In this document: positions 28,661 through 40,117 of the stretch, piece by piece
Layout: each line of letters starts with the position of its first letter
How positions within the stretch are numbered: position 1 is the first letter of the stretch
From: Oegoconia quadripuncta
Lineage: Eukaryota; Arthropoda; Insecta; Lepidoptera; Autostichidae
Assembly: GCA_949316235.1 (NCBI GenBank)
Contig: OX438758.1
Coordinates: forward strand, 310,001-374,000
DNA length: 64,000 bases
Direction of reading: 5' to 3'
The notes under the pieces: generated by a model
The model's input: only the letters and a program-made list of their open reading frames with translations
What the model was told of the DNA's origin: nothing
Databases searched by the model: none
Translations under genes and position numbers: made by a program

Positions 28661-29594
28661 GGATATCCAGAATTGCATATCACCACCATACCAAAACGGA
28701 GCGTTGGTCCCCTGACACCCGCAGTAGGCATAACCTGTGCCACGGGAGTCAGTGTTCCTTTGCACAACAATTTATACGGGTCTCGCTGCGTTCTCGTTTC
28801 CGATATCGTCGCGCGGCCAGCTTACACTGGTACTGTTACGGTCGTCGTGCTATCGACTGTATATAACATTTTCCTCAACCTGGAACATTTAAACATGCTT
28901 AATTATTTATTAGTGGATGTAACTCAGCAATTACGTAAAAAGCCGCTCTCCCCTGAATTACCTTCGGTGGCATTTAAAAGGGACACGTTTAATTATTTTG
29001 ATTGCAATTTGTAGCTATAAGACGGCGTCGTCGTCCCGGCCTGGGCAAGTGGTACATCTGTGACATCTATAGTCACATCGCCTCCCACGGGTGTAAACTA
29101 CTGGCACGGCCCCTCGCACCAGTGTAAACTAGAGGCGCATTATTTCTTTTTAAAATTTTATTTTGTTTTCTTAGGGATAACAACAGCTTACAACATAGAC
29201 GATATTTCAAACAAGGTATTACAAAGTAGAAAGGAATTAAATGTATCACAAAAAAGAAAAAGGTAAAGGATATTATATATATAGACCACAGAAACTATGT
29301 GTCACGTTTCAGTATTTGTAGTTTAATTATCTCAGCGTTGCCGTATGGCAACGCGAGTACCTAACGGGTTAAATGATTCTTTTGAACCGATAAATAGGTC
29401 GGTATTATTAAAATTCTTGTTGACAACTATTAACTATTCTGGTCAACACGGAGTTCTTAGCATAATTAGTGAGATGGAGTGGCGGACAGAATAGAGAAGT
29501 GTGTCTAGTGCGTCGTTTAGGTACATTTAGAGATATCTGTTCAATGATTTCTGGACAGTCAAGGCGACCACGAATTATATCGAATAGTTATAGT
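28661..29594. other. No gene supported
   Basis: A 139-codon plus frame (28595-29014) starts inside the inverted-arm element and shows no domain. 28700-28860 is GC-richer than its surroundings. Confidence 0.35.
29083..29135 (+). repeat. Outlying monomers related to the 92-bp array
   Basis: CCTCCCACGGGTGTAAACTA and CCTCGCACCAGTGTAAACTA resemble the 31-bp unit of the array 460 bp downstream. Possibly ancestral units. Confidence 0.45.
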
Positions 29595-30545
29595 AGCTCA
29601 TCGCCTCACACCAGCTGAATTAGTGGCATACCGCCTCACACCGATATGACCTAGTAGCTAATCGCTTCACACCAGCTGAATTAGTGGCAAACCACCTTAC
29701 ACTGGTGTAATATCGTGGCATACCGCCTCACACCGATGTGACCTAGTAGCTAATCGCTTCACACCATCTGAATTAGTGGCAAACCACCTTACACTGGTGT
29801 AATATCGTGGCATACCGCCTCACACCGATATGACCTAGTAGCTAATCGCTTCACACCAGCTGAATTAGTGGCAAACCACCTTACACTGGTGTAATATCGT
29901 GGCATACCGCCTCACACCGATGTGACCTAGTAGCTAATCGCTTCACACCATCTGAATTAGTGGCAAACCACCTTACACTGGTGTCTTATCGTGGCATACC
30001 GCCTCACACCGATGTGACCTAGTAGCTAATCGCTTCATACCATCTGAATTAGTGGCAAACCACCTTACACTGGTGTAATATCGTGGCATACCGCCTCACA
30101 CCGATGTGACCTAGTAGCTAATCGCTTCACACCATCTGAATTAGTGGCAAACCACCTTACACTGGTGTAATATCGTGGCATACCGCCTTACACCGATGTG
30201 ACCTAGTAGCTAATCGCTTCACACCATCTGAATTTGTGGCAAACCACCTTACACTGGTGTAATATAGTGGCATACCGCCTCACACCGATGCGACCTAGTA
30301 ACTCATTGCTTCACACCAGCTGAATTAGTGGTAAACCACCTTACACTGGTGTAATACAGTAGCACACCGCCATACACTAGTGTGATTTTGTGGAAAAGCG
30401 CCTCACACGGCTGTAACCTAGTAGGCTAGTAGGTCATAGCCTCACATGAGGGTGAATTTGTGGCATACCACCTCACACTTGTGTAATATAGTGGCACACA
30501 GTATGATCTAATGGTATATCGTCTTACACCCGTGTGATCTAGTAG
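29595..30545 (+). repeat. 92-bp higher-order minisatellite
   Basis: The phrase GCTTCAYACC recurs at 29664, 29756, 29848, 29940, 30032, 30124, 30216 and 30308, exactly 92 bp apart. Each 92-mer is three diverged units of about 31 bp, opening TTACACTGGTGTAA, TCACACCGATGTGA and TCACACCAGCTGAA. The edges (29595-29663 and 30355-30545) are degraded or have lost one unit. Not CRISPR: there are no unique spacers. Confidence 0.9.
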
Positions 30546-32440
30546 CTAATGATAGTTACCGCGTAGATACTGCACTACACTACACTACAAGCACTTCTTT
30601 GAGAGAATTTTGTTTCAATTATAGTTCTTTTCTTGGACCCATGAGGTCGCGTTTCTAAATGTAGCGGCGAGTAGGCGAGACGTATAAATTATTAAGTTTC
30701 TTTATAAGACGTATTCCTGTTACACTTATTATGACAACCAACCTCCAAGGGACTTGCCAAAGGGCGCAGCGTGGGATCATTGCGTCTTATACAAATATTA
30801 CAACTTTGAATGTATAATAAAAGCGTCGCTTTGTAAATTATACGGCGCTAAATATCGGAAGGAGAGGAAGCGTTACAGGGACGTGTTCAGGGTTTATGGC
30901 CAGACTATAAACCAGGGATGATCAGTATATTAGTGGAGACCGAGGACAAGGGCCGATTTGGTAGCAAGAGACTTCTCTACACGGTGGTAAAACAAAATCT
31001 TGACACCTAATTTTAAAGTACGGATGAGTTTTCTTTTATTTTTGTACCCCATCGTGTGGGGTGTCGTTGGATAGGTCGTTCAACAATATTAGAGGATATC
31101 TTAAACCGTTTCTCGACTTAGAGATCCGTTTAAGAAACATTAATTTATCAAACAATAAAATACCAAAGTATTTATATATATGCTCACGCCTGTTTCCCTT
31201 TATGGTGGGCAGAGACTATTAAGACCAAAAAATTATACCTATACGTAATTAATAATAGATACCTATGATACAAATACATTTAATAATAAACTACTTAAAA
31301 TATTATAAACAATTACAAAATTGTACAATTATCGATTACGATATTTGATAAAATCCAGGGAGTTTTCTAAATTTACATCAAGACCACAGGACACTTTTAT
31401 TTTCCCCTGCGTACACCCCTGCCGTAAGGAGGAGAACTTCTGAATTATAAAAGAAGTAATAATATTGTAACGAATTTGTCTTGGGACTCGGCCCGAGCCT
31501 GCCGAATTATGCTGCATTAGTTGTCCTCTTCACCGTGGCCTTTTATCCTAATTACAGCCCTGGAGTGGAGCCCATGACCTTCGGAATAATATGGTTAGAA
31601 TAATGTTTATATTAATGCATTTATTTAATATTGAATCAAATATATTATATCAATGAAATATATGTGCTATTTATTAATTCAAATGTATATCAAAATAAAT
31701 AAAATCTACATAATAATACTTAATTGCAGCTGTGACACTAGTGCCTAGTACTATAAAAAAGTCAAAAGCATTGATTTAGCTATAGATATGGTCACGCGAA
31801 CAAATCTTTTTCGCACTTTTCTTAGTTTACAAAACAGCGCCATCTCTTAGAGTCTTTGAAAACTAATAGGACAACTGAGAATAAATGTTTTTTATTCCAA
31901 TACATGTCTGTATTGGTATAAATTGTATGGATATATTTTATTTGTTCAAATTATTTAGTTTCTTTGTTTAGTTAAAAAAAAATTGCATTCCGTGATGATA
32001 GGTTTGCGTGGAAGAGATCGCTGTTAGCGATATGGTCGCCTAATTTGTAGTTTCTATAAGATATTTAAATGTACCGTTCTTATTTAAACAATAAAGCGTA
32101 TTTGAAATTTGAAATGGTAAAAACCAAAATTATTTTTAGTCTGTGCTTTATGTTCTGCAATAAAGTGTATTGTGTTGTATTGTAGTTTTTTTACTCGTAA
32201 AATTAACATTTACGACTAGCAATATTTGTTATTATGTTTAGTTTGTATGCAGTAGTTATTAAGTGTTTGTAACCGCATCAACAGTTGTCGTTGTTTAAAT
32301 ATTTGAGCTGACCGCGGTCAATGGTTATTGGTATTGCCAATAGGGCTCGCTGGTAATCTATCTACAACAGGCTTTAATCACAAAAGAGGGGTATTTGCGT
32401 GGTTTATAAAAATACCCTTTTGCAAAAAATTCAGGATATA
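30546..32440. other. No gene seen
   Basis: Longest stretch (1.9 kb) without a recognised element. Retroposon-like ends such as CAATAAAGCGTATTTGAAATTTGAAATGG near 32090 are present but unclassified. Confidence 0.4.
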
Positions 32441-32543
32441 ATTCTCAAGATTGAGATGACCTTAGCGACGCTTGAGAATCTGTTGCATGTTAAAACGGTA
32501 TCAAAAAGATAATATTGAGACTGAGACGCGATCTCAATCAAGG
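32441..32543. repeat. Inverted copy of the 7793 MITE interior
   Basis: TTCTCAAGATTGAGATGACC, TTGAGAATCTGTTGCATGTT and GAGACTGAGACGCGATCTCA are the reverse complement of 7806-7902 with small changes. The TTAATAAA tips are missing. Confidence 0.65.
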
Positions 32544-32837
32544 TTTCTTCTTCATTTCTTCCTAATACTGGAAATCGTCTACTCAGGCGACATTTCTGCC
32601 AGTGTCAAGTATGATAACTGCAGTTTTAAATTATTCATATTTTACATATTTTACTATAGTGATTTACAAAAGATTTTGGCGGCTGGGAACGCGAAAGCTC
32701 ATTCATATACTTATTAATAGTTATTAAATAAAGACTAATTGTGCCATAATAATATTAGTGCCATTTATAAACGTTAGTGATATTGGGCGATACAATAGTG
32801 TCAAAACACTAAAAAGTCACTCTGACAATACACTTTG

Positions 32838-33130
32838 ACAAGGCTTTTTGGCGGGATCTCGGTGAGTGAAGTTGCATTTTTGTTTATAACTCTTATAATT
32901 TGTGCATTCTGACTTTTGAAGCTTAATAATGGCAAGTGAAGGGAAGTGTAAATTAAAGTGCGTAACGGAGGTTTCGGGTTCCCACAAGAAGCCGCCAAAA
33001 TCTTTTGTAAAGCATTCTGCCACTTTACTGAAGACTGACTGGACCGTGACTAGACTCTGTATGCGACGAATTACTTGTTTTGAGCGAGACTGACTTATAA
33101 ACTGAGGAAATAAGAAAAATAAGACATGGC
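32838..33130 (+). repeat. Dispersed repeat R3, copy 1
   Basis: TTTTTGGCGGGATCTCGGTG, TTTTGAAGCTTAATAATGGC and GACCGTGACTAGACTCTGTA occur in reverse order and orientation at 41425-41205. A 54-codon plus frame at 32929 is absent from the other copy, so I do not call a gene. Confidence 0.6.
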
Positions 33131-33190
33131 TGTTATGGGCTTAGATCCCTTTGCTTTCTCCTATGGGAGGATATAACACGAAAAAAAAAA

Positions 33191-33250
33191 TAAGAACTAT
33201 GCTCTTGTCGGTGGAGTTCTTTCCACACTTCTCTACATTCCACCTTTCCA
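33191..33250 (-). repeat. Dispersed repeat R2, copy 2
   Basis: ACTATGCTCTTGTCGGTGGA and TTTCCACACTTCTCTACATT match 13908-13960. Confidence 0.55.
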
Positions 33251-33737
33251 TTGTTGGAGAATAAATAAAAAAAATGTAATCGTAAATTATTCCGATTGTA
33301 GTACGAAAACAAAATAAATGCCATTGAAAATGGTTTGAATTTGAAATTATTTCCTGACACTATTAAAACGTCATGTGTTATTTAAGTACCCTGTCACGTG
33401 CCAGCTGTAATTTAAACTAACGAGTGCATCCGATACACGGACCATCTAATTCGATGCAATAAACCGTTCACTCGAGACCAATCATTTACTTTGTGCGATT
33501 CACTCCGACTCTACCAAGGGCGGTCGAAGGTCGAAATCTGCTTGATATGATAGCAACGTTTTGTGGCAGCTGAGCAGGTAGGCCTAAATTGTTTAATAGT
33601 GGAGCTGTAAATCTAACTCGGATCATTGGACATAGCGGGGTAACGGGGGGAAGGAGGGAGGGGGAGGGACAAATGCCGGGAATCATTTCAATAGAACATA
33701 GTAAAGGCTTAAATGTATTTCTCTAAAGTGCTGCGGT

Positions 33738-33835
33738 TTATAAAATGGAGGTCGCTGTTCAATTGCCAGCGCAAGTTTATTCGATTTGATTGGTAGTAGA
33801 CCATTTTTAAAGTAGCTGTCTGGCCAGCTATTTCT
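33738..33835 (+). mobile_element. SINE-1, very diverged 5' part
   Basis: GGAGGTCGCTGTTCAATTGCC and GATTTGATTGGTAGTAGACC align by eye with the SINE-1 head and body. This is a weak match. Confidence 0.4.
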
Positions 33836-34029
33836 TTTTTAAAATTTATTTATTTTGAGAACACACACATTCAAAGACAACAAGACACACATTCTCGACA
33901 GAGTAGAATAGGTCAAACCCATATCTCTTCCCGTGGGTGAATGTAATACAGAATATATACTAAGGATGACAGCGTCATTGTTCGGTTCCCAAAAACTTGT
34001 AATAATGTAGATGGCAGTGAAATGAAATG

Positions 34030-34790
34030 AAATGAAAATCATTTATTCATGTAGGCAATACAATATGCACTTATGAACGTCACTTGTTTTTTAAACTACC
34101 ACTAGCTCAGAACGTGAGCACTACTGAGAAGAGCTAGCGAGAAACTCATAGGGTTTGTCTCTTTTCAATCAATCATTTACAATCAAGAAAGGTTACAACA
34201 ATTTTATATATCGTGTAGAGGAGCCGTTTAATCCCATGGATTACTTTCATTAATGTAGTCTGAAATTTAGTAATATCCCTTTTTACATAAGTTTTGTTTT
34301 ATAATATGTCTAAATTTATTAAGCGGAAGATTCCGTATATCCATGGGAACCTTGTTGTAGAAACACATTGACCTCTGAATGACTTACTAACTTTACTAAG
34401 TCTACTAAAAGGTACAGCTAATTGATTTTTGCTCCTTGTATTGACATTATGTCGGTCTCAATGTTTCTCGAATGAATATATATTTCTCTTAACATATACA
34501 AGATTTTCATATATATATTGTGACGAAAATGTTAAAATATTAATTTCTTTAAATATTTGTCTCAATGTATCTCTTGACCTTAATTTATAAATTGCACGAA
34601 TAGCTCGTTTCTGTAAGACAAATATGCTATCTGTATCAGCAGCGTTTCCCCACAGCAAGATACCATATGACATCAAGCTGTGAAAGTAGCTGAAGTAGAC
34701 TAAGCGCGCTGTTTCAATATCACAGATATTTCGAATTTTCTTAACAGCAGTTGCGTCGAAGGACGGTGTGCTCCGCAAATAAGACTCGTG
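34030..34790 (-). pseudogene. Jockey-like LINE 3' end
   Basis: The minus strand encodes LVYFSYFHSLMSYGILLWGN, AVLQ-type RAIRAIYKLRSRDTLRQ and QYIYENLVYVKRNIYSFE, the reverse transcriptase C-terminus. The 3' UTR ends in an ATGAAATGAAAT-type tail at 34024. This is the longest open fragment of the family here (about 106 codons, 34458-34778). Confidence 0.75.
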
Positions 34791-35380
34791 TCAATTATTA
34801 AGTTTAGGCCCTTTAATTATTTACAAGCGTATATATTACATTGGTATCGGCACTGACTAAGCGATGTGCGTTATGCCGCAATAAACTCTTGCGTTACGGT
34901 TAAACACCGAAATAAGGCAAGGTTATCAATATACCTTTACTACAAATTGTAATGGTCAAAAGAGACTTCCTGCAATCTCATTAGGTCTTCCGGAAATTGT
35001 CAACACCCCCTGACCCGCCGTTACCAAAGCCAGGATTAGCGGGACCATGTGAAACTGGCATATATTTACAAATAGTTACAGAAATGGGTTAATAGGACCA
35101 ACGAATTCTCAATAATCAATCTCAATGCCAAATTAAGGTAATTGATTAGGATTGCCTGTCCGAGTGCTAGGCACTACATCCGCGGTCCACTGAACATGGG
35201 CCTACTCTAGGTGAATACAGGCTGTAAAACAATGATCATAGAGTTATTGAAGGAGCTTTTACGAGGATATGGATATGCCTTATGACTTTGTGTCTGTAGC
35301 TCAGCTGTAAAGATGCGGTCTCTTAATTTAGGAGGTTCAAGTTTAATTCCCAGGCAGGTCATGTACCAGTGAGTTTTTAA

Positions 35381-35620
35381 TTTTTTTTTATGCACAACGG
35401 GTTCGTACTTGACCTCAATCACACCTGATGTTAAGTGAAAATGAGGTCGAAGGTGGAAGCGTACCTACTGACCCGGAAACCCCAACACAATTGGTGGACT
35501 GGCTATCTTATCTCTGACAACTGCAACACAATGCTATTAACATTGCTCCTTGGCGGCAGATTTAGATAAGATGGTGGTAGCTAGCCAGGCGGACATTTAA
35601 ATTGCCCTACCATCAACCAA
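35381..35620 (-). mobile_element. SINE-1, 3' two-thirds
   Basis: T-run at 35381 followed by the reversed tail and body to CCCTACCATCAACCAA. The tRNA head is missing. Confidence 0.8.
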
Positions 35621-35649
35621 TTTAATTATTTATGTGCATTTATGCGACT

Positions 35650-35832
35650 GCTCTTAAACGGTGAAGGACAATATCGTGAGGAAAGCTGCACCGAGAAATA
35701 AAAATTCAAAGGCATGTGAAGTCCTCAACCTGCAGCGCCAGCGTGGTGGACTATGGCTCATACTCTCTAATATACGAGGGAAGGCCTATATCCCTGCAGT
35801 GGAATGTTTACGGGCTGATGATGATGATGATG
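35650..35832 (+). pseudogene. LINE 3' end with (GATGAT)n tail
   Basis: ATATCGTGAGGAAAGCTGCA, GTGGTGGACTATGGCTCATA and TTTACGGGCTGATGATGATG. Same family as 57735. It is a typical lepidopteran LINE 3' UTR; the family name is uncertain. Confidence 0.55.
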
Positions 35833-35936
35833 TCAATCTCACTTGACTTGAATCTCGTAGAACTACGGAAATACTGTATTTAAATTATCCAAAAACGTTT
35901 GATGATTTTGGATAATTTTAATATAGTAATTTTAAT

Positions 35937-36305
35937 ACGCTTTTACAATAAGGTTCCGTTAGACATTCGAAATTTGTATTTAAATAAATTTAAAACGACC
36001 ATTAAACGGAAACTATGTGCCAAAGGCTAATATAAAATTTCTGACTATCTGGATGATAAGAATGCGTGGACATGAACCGCTCGGCAATATCCAATATATT
36101 TTATTCTTATTTTTGTTTGTCGAATCATAAATTTTACAATTAGGTATATCAAATTGTATTTGTATTGACTTATTTAAAAAGAGCAACCCCGGAGTTTCTT
36201 GCTCGTTCTTCTCTGGGGAGACTGCCTAGTGAATGAGCGATAACTGTATGACATGACGATTTCAAATGTTATTCTTATAACATTTTTGATTTGATTTCAT
36301 TTGAT
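35937..36305 (+). pseudogene. Jockey-like LINE 3' end
   Basis: CGCTTTTACAATAAGGTTCCG (NKVPLDIRNL-type coding), then GAGTTTCTTGCTCGTTCTTC and a TTTGATTTGATTTCATTTGA tail. Confidence 0.7.
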
Positions 36306-36947
36306 TTACTTAATTTGTATTGAGCAGAAGGTATACGTTTTGCGTCACATTAGCTACACTCCCATTTGCTGTAGATGGAGTAGTACTTTCTTTCATTGCG
36401 CTTTTTCACCCTTTAATTAGTTCTTTAATTAGTCTGGAGTCCAAGGTAGAGTAACGTAGGGTACCTTCAGTAAGCGCCGTGCAGAGTACCACTGTTGATC
36501 CTGGCTTACAGGAGTTACAGTGGGAGGAGAGTGGGGGCGGGATCTGTACTAGTCTTTTGGTCTCCAATATTGTTCTCAAGTTTCAGACTCAAACGCTAAT
36601 GTTCCTTCCCTGTCTTTAGGTTACTGTTCTGTGAAAGGGGTATACATGTTTGACAGCTGCAATGTAGGGCACTTAGGTCATTACATTGAAGGCCTATCGT
36701 CCAGCCTTGCTAAGTTGATTAATAACTAACTAGAGCTTCTCTACCTAATAAGTACCTTTGAGTTACTTACGATGAACATTTTTTACTTTTTCATTCTGTT
36801 GTAATGATTGTGTGATGAATATGCACTTATACCGAGTCAAGGAAGTTTATATTCGGTTAATATTTGTTAAATTTATGTGTTAAATAAATTTGATACTAGA
36901 ATTAATTGAAATTGAAATGAAGAATTTTGAATTGAAACTAATACGAC
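36306..36947. other. No gene seen
   Basis: No recognised motif. Confidence 0.4.
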
Positions 36948-37215
36948 GACCTGTTTGGTATAGTGGTTAGAAACTCTGCTACTATACCAAATGGTCGCGG
37001 GTTCGAATCCCACTAGGGGCATATGTATGAATACAGACATGTGTTCCCGAGTTATGGATGTTTTTCATTTATAAATGTATTTATTTACAAAAAAAAATGT
37101 ATTTATGTAGTTTATCAACCATCTGGTATCCATAACACAAGCCAAGATGCTTACTGTGGACCTAGATGGCGCGGTGTGTTTGTGCAAAGACATTTATTAC
37201 CCATAACACCATAAC
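36948..37215 (+). mobile_element. SINE-3, full length
   Basis: tRNA-like head (CGACCTGTTTGGTATAGTGG, B-box GGTTCGAATCCC), body with TGTTCCCGAGTTATGGATG, tail with CTAGATGGCGCGGTGTG. The head resembles SINE-2, the body does not. Confidence 0.85.
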
Positions 37216-37289
37216 ACCTTGTGAAGCGATGTAGTTTAAAAAAAAAATAACATGTTGACTTTGAAAATATTTTTGATTTTCAATTGAGT

Positions 37290-37309
37290 GGGGGGGGGGG
37301 GGGGGGGGG
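37290..37309. repeat. Poly(G) tract, 20 bp
   Basis: 20 consecutive G residues followed by AGGAGA. Confidence 0.95.
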
Positions 37310-37711
37310 AGGAGACATGCTGGACCGACAGCTTGATAATGTCGCGGGCTTGTAATGGATCACTGTTGTCGGATAATAACTGAATTTAATAATTAGCTAG
37401 GGCCTACTTGAAGCTATGTTAATACTATACCAGTTTAAAATAAAGAGAAACTATAGTTTCCACTTCCCACACACAGTCACAACTAAAAATAGTCTCCTTA
37501 TGAAGACTGATCCGTTAATTATCCATACTTGTCCGCCCCAAAGAGTAATTAACAAAGTGTAATCAACAGTAAACGACGCAAACGGAAATAAGGTACACGA
37601 GTATGTCGCAGGTGAGGGACAGAGGGTCCAGCCTTCTGGCAGGCTGTGAGGACAACAAACAAAGTGTCATGGAGGATTGAGAAGCGATGAATCTGAATGA
37701 GTTTTCTACTA

Positions 37712-38460
37712 AAGAGAGTAAAAACATTCGGTTCGAATCCCGCTAGGGGCATGTGTTTGTATGATAAATACGGATATGTGTACCCGAGTTATGGATGTTT
37801 TCATTTATAACAAGTATTTATTTACAAAAAAATATGTATTTATGTAGACGGTATATCGAAATATACCGTCAAAACACAATATAAAAAGTTTCTATTAGAA
37901 AAACAAAAGAATTTAATATAATACTGCGAGGCCGATGATGTAGCCTTTATGTTTGTTGTTATATCATATTTATATATTTATAAATACCTATATTCATATT
38001 TATGTTATACTTGTATACCTACTAAATATTTATGTATTTATTATCTTCTTTGTCACATTCACACACTGTACTTTTACAATGACACAATACTTTCCCGCTA
38101 CATAACAAGCACATATTAGTACACACTCTTTTACACATCGCTTTCCTCTCCCAGGGTGGGACGGAAGAACAGCGCCCAGTTCCTGGAACTGAGCATAATG
38201 CTGAGTCCCACCCTTTTTGCCACAGGGGCACTCAAAATTTATTATGTCTATCTTTATTATGTTTTGTATTTTGTTCTTTTTAATGTTTTAGATGTTAAGT
38301 TTGTTTTGTACATTTAGTGTGTGCCCACTTGTGGTAAATAAACTGTTTTCTTTCTTTCTTTCTAGTATATCAACCATCTGGTATCCACAACACAAGCCGA
38401 TAGTTTCTTAAAGTGGAACTAGATAGTATTGTGTGTATGTCCAAGGATATTTATTATTAT
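37712..38460 (+). mobile_element. SINE-3 split by an approximately 520-bp insertion
   Basis: 37712-37846 (B-box GGTTCGAATCCCGCTAGGGG to TTTATGTAG) and 38366-38460 (AGTATATCAACCATCTGGT onward) are the two halves of one SINE-3. The 37847-38365 segment lies between them. Confidence 0.8.
37847..38365 (+). mobile_element. Retroposed insert with (TTTC)n tail and terminal hairpin
   Basis: It starts with a perfect 10-bp stem and CGAA loop (37847-37870) and ends TAAATAAACTG followed by TTTTCTTTCTTTCTTTCT. A second complex hairpin lies at 38152-38213. The tail and AATAAA point to a retroposed, probably 5'-truncated, LINE or RNA. A 69-codon minus frame (38022-38231) is not convincing. Confidence 0.65.
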
Positions 38461-38514
38461 TATAACAAAAAAAAACGACTTCGCTGAATCAGTCACTACA
38501 AAGTATTTTTAATA

Positions 38515-38582
38515 AGTAATTGGATACGCGTTTAACCATAATATGACCAGATGGAAAGTGACGATGTGATGGAAAAATAAAA
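38515..38582 (-). pseudogene. LINE 3' fragment (FKSRVNRH family)
   Basis: ACGCGTTTAACCATAATATG and GATGGAAAGTGACGATGTG match the reversed 3' UTR of the copy at 9510. A short, diverged fragment. Confidence 0.5.
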
Positions 38583-38934
38583 ATAATTTTATTGAAACGC
38601 TCATATCTCATTGAGATCACTGATTGCAGTGATTTTCTATGTTCCCTATCGTAATTATTACTGTTCAATACAAAATAGAACATTAACGTAATAAGTTTTA
38701 GGTTAGGTATGCAAAAACTCATTGAATAACAGTTATTGATAACTAGTTTTTGTTAACAAGTGGCAACACTGCTACATTTTGAAGCTCTCTTCCATCGTTG
38801 CGTTCGTTGTGCACGGACGGATTTGTGAAAATTATCATTTTTTCCCTAAATAACAGAAATACAGTCCTCTAAAAATACATTCGCATGTTTTATTTTGTAC
38901 AATTACTATTTCTACTATATAAATAATAATAATA

Positions 38935-39290
38935 AATAAATATCCTTGGAAATACACACAGCGCCATCTAGTTCCATAGTAAGCAGTTGTCAAAGATAAG
39001 ATAGCCAGTCCCCCAAATGTGTTGGGGTTTCCGGGTTAGTACGCTTCCACCTTCGACCTCATCTTCACTTAACATCAGGTGTGATTGAGGTCAAGTACGA
39101 ACCCGTCGTGCATAAAAAAAAAAAAAAAAAAAAGCAACTATAGGTTTGTGTTGTGGATACCAGATGATTAATATATACTACATAAATATTTTCCTTTGTA
39201 AATAAATACATATATAAATGAAAAACATCCATAACTCGGGAACACATGTCTGTATTCACCATACAAATATATGCCCCTAGCGGGATTCAA
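38935..39290 (-). mobile_element. SINE-3 split by SINE-1
   Basis: 38935-38984 (CACAGCGCCATCTAGTTCC) and 39134-39290 (GTGGATACCAGATGATT to GCCCCTAGCGGGATTC) are one reversed SINE-3, separated by a SINE-1 3' part. The head beyond the B-box is degraded. Confidence 0.8.
38985..39133 (+). mobile_element. SINE-1, 3' part inserted in SINE-3
   Basis: Starts GTTGTCAAAGATAAG and ends with a run of about 20 As. It splits a minus-strand SINE-3 (38935-39290). AGCA/GCA lies at both junctions as a possible short target duplication. Confidence 0.8.
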
Positions 39291-39398
39291 ATGGATGGGT
39301 ATCAAGTGTGGAACATATTCCGTAAATAAAGAATATTATGTTTGTTTGTTTGTTTGTTAATAAAAAAATGCTCTCTTTAATTTTTATCGCAATCTCAA

Positions 39399-39482
39399 CT
39401 AATATTATAAATGTGAAAGTTTGTGTGTGTGTATGTATGTTCTGACTTTCTGACCACTAACACCAAACAGGTCGTATATGAA
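39399..39482 (+). repeat. Fragment of the 14865-type repeat
   Basis: CTAATATTATAAATGTGAAAG followed by GTGTGTGTATGTATG, the 5' part only. Confidence 0.4.
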
Positions 39483-39512
39483 AAAATATAAATCAATCAA
39501 ATACGCTTTATT

Positions 39513-39745
39513 GCTATTTTTTTTTTATATGCGAGGGCGGCAAGCTGGCATGCGGGTCACCTGATGGAAAGCAATCACCGCCGCCCATGGACACCCGCAA
39601 CACCAAAAGGGTCACAGATGCGTTGCCGGCCTTTGAGGAAGGTGTAGGCTCGTTTCTTGAAGGTTCCAATGTCGTACTCGTTCGGGAATACCGCTGCCGG
39701 AAGTCCGTTCCACAGGGTGGTCGTACGTGGTAAGAAGTTTCTTAA
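39513..39745 (-). pseudogene. LINE 3' end ([17 protein letters not shown] family)
   Basis: The minus strand encodes [20 protein letters not shown] and GVHGRR before the stop, then a short 3' UTR and poly(A) (T run at 39519). It is the same family as the copy at 49440, 5'-truncated to about 230 bp. Confidence 0.75.
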
Positions 39746-39831
39746 ATAAGGAAGGTACATTTAAATACTGAATGTAAATCAATCTACATCATAATCACTG
39801 TTACACATTGGGCCGGCTTCGAATGTTTATT

Positions 39832-40088
39832 ATGACGAACTGTTTGGTGTAGTGGTTAGAAACTCTGACTGCTATACCCAAAGGTCGCGGGTTCGAATCC
39901 CGCTAAGGGCATATGTTTGCATAATGAATACAGACATGTGTTCCCGAGATATGGATGTTTTTCATTTATTTATTTAAGAAAAATTTTTGCAGTTATTCAA
40001 TCATCTGGTATCCATAATACAAGACTAGTTGTTTAGTGTGAAACTAGATGGCGCTGTGTGTATGTGCAAACATATTTATTTATTTGTT
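39832..40088 (+). mobile_element. SINE-3, full length
   Basis: Head CGAACTGTTTGGTGTAGTGG, B-box GGTTCGAATCCCGC, and tail GATGGCGCTGTGTGTATGTG followed by ATTTATT repeats. Confidence 0.85.
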
Positions 40089-40117
40089 TGTTTTTATTAC
40101 GTATATTTTACCAACAA

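Noticed and set aside
28595..29014. 139-codon plus-strand frame
   Set aside because: It starts in the right arm of an inverted-repeat element and has no recognisable domain or splice context.
29595..30545. CRISPR array
   Set aside because: The repeats are contiguous 92-bp units with no unique spacers, in a eukaryotic transposon-rich context.
32929..33093. Small 54-codon frame starting MASEGKCKLK
   Set aside because: Its centre is absent from the second copy of the same repeat at 41200, so selection for coding is unlikely.
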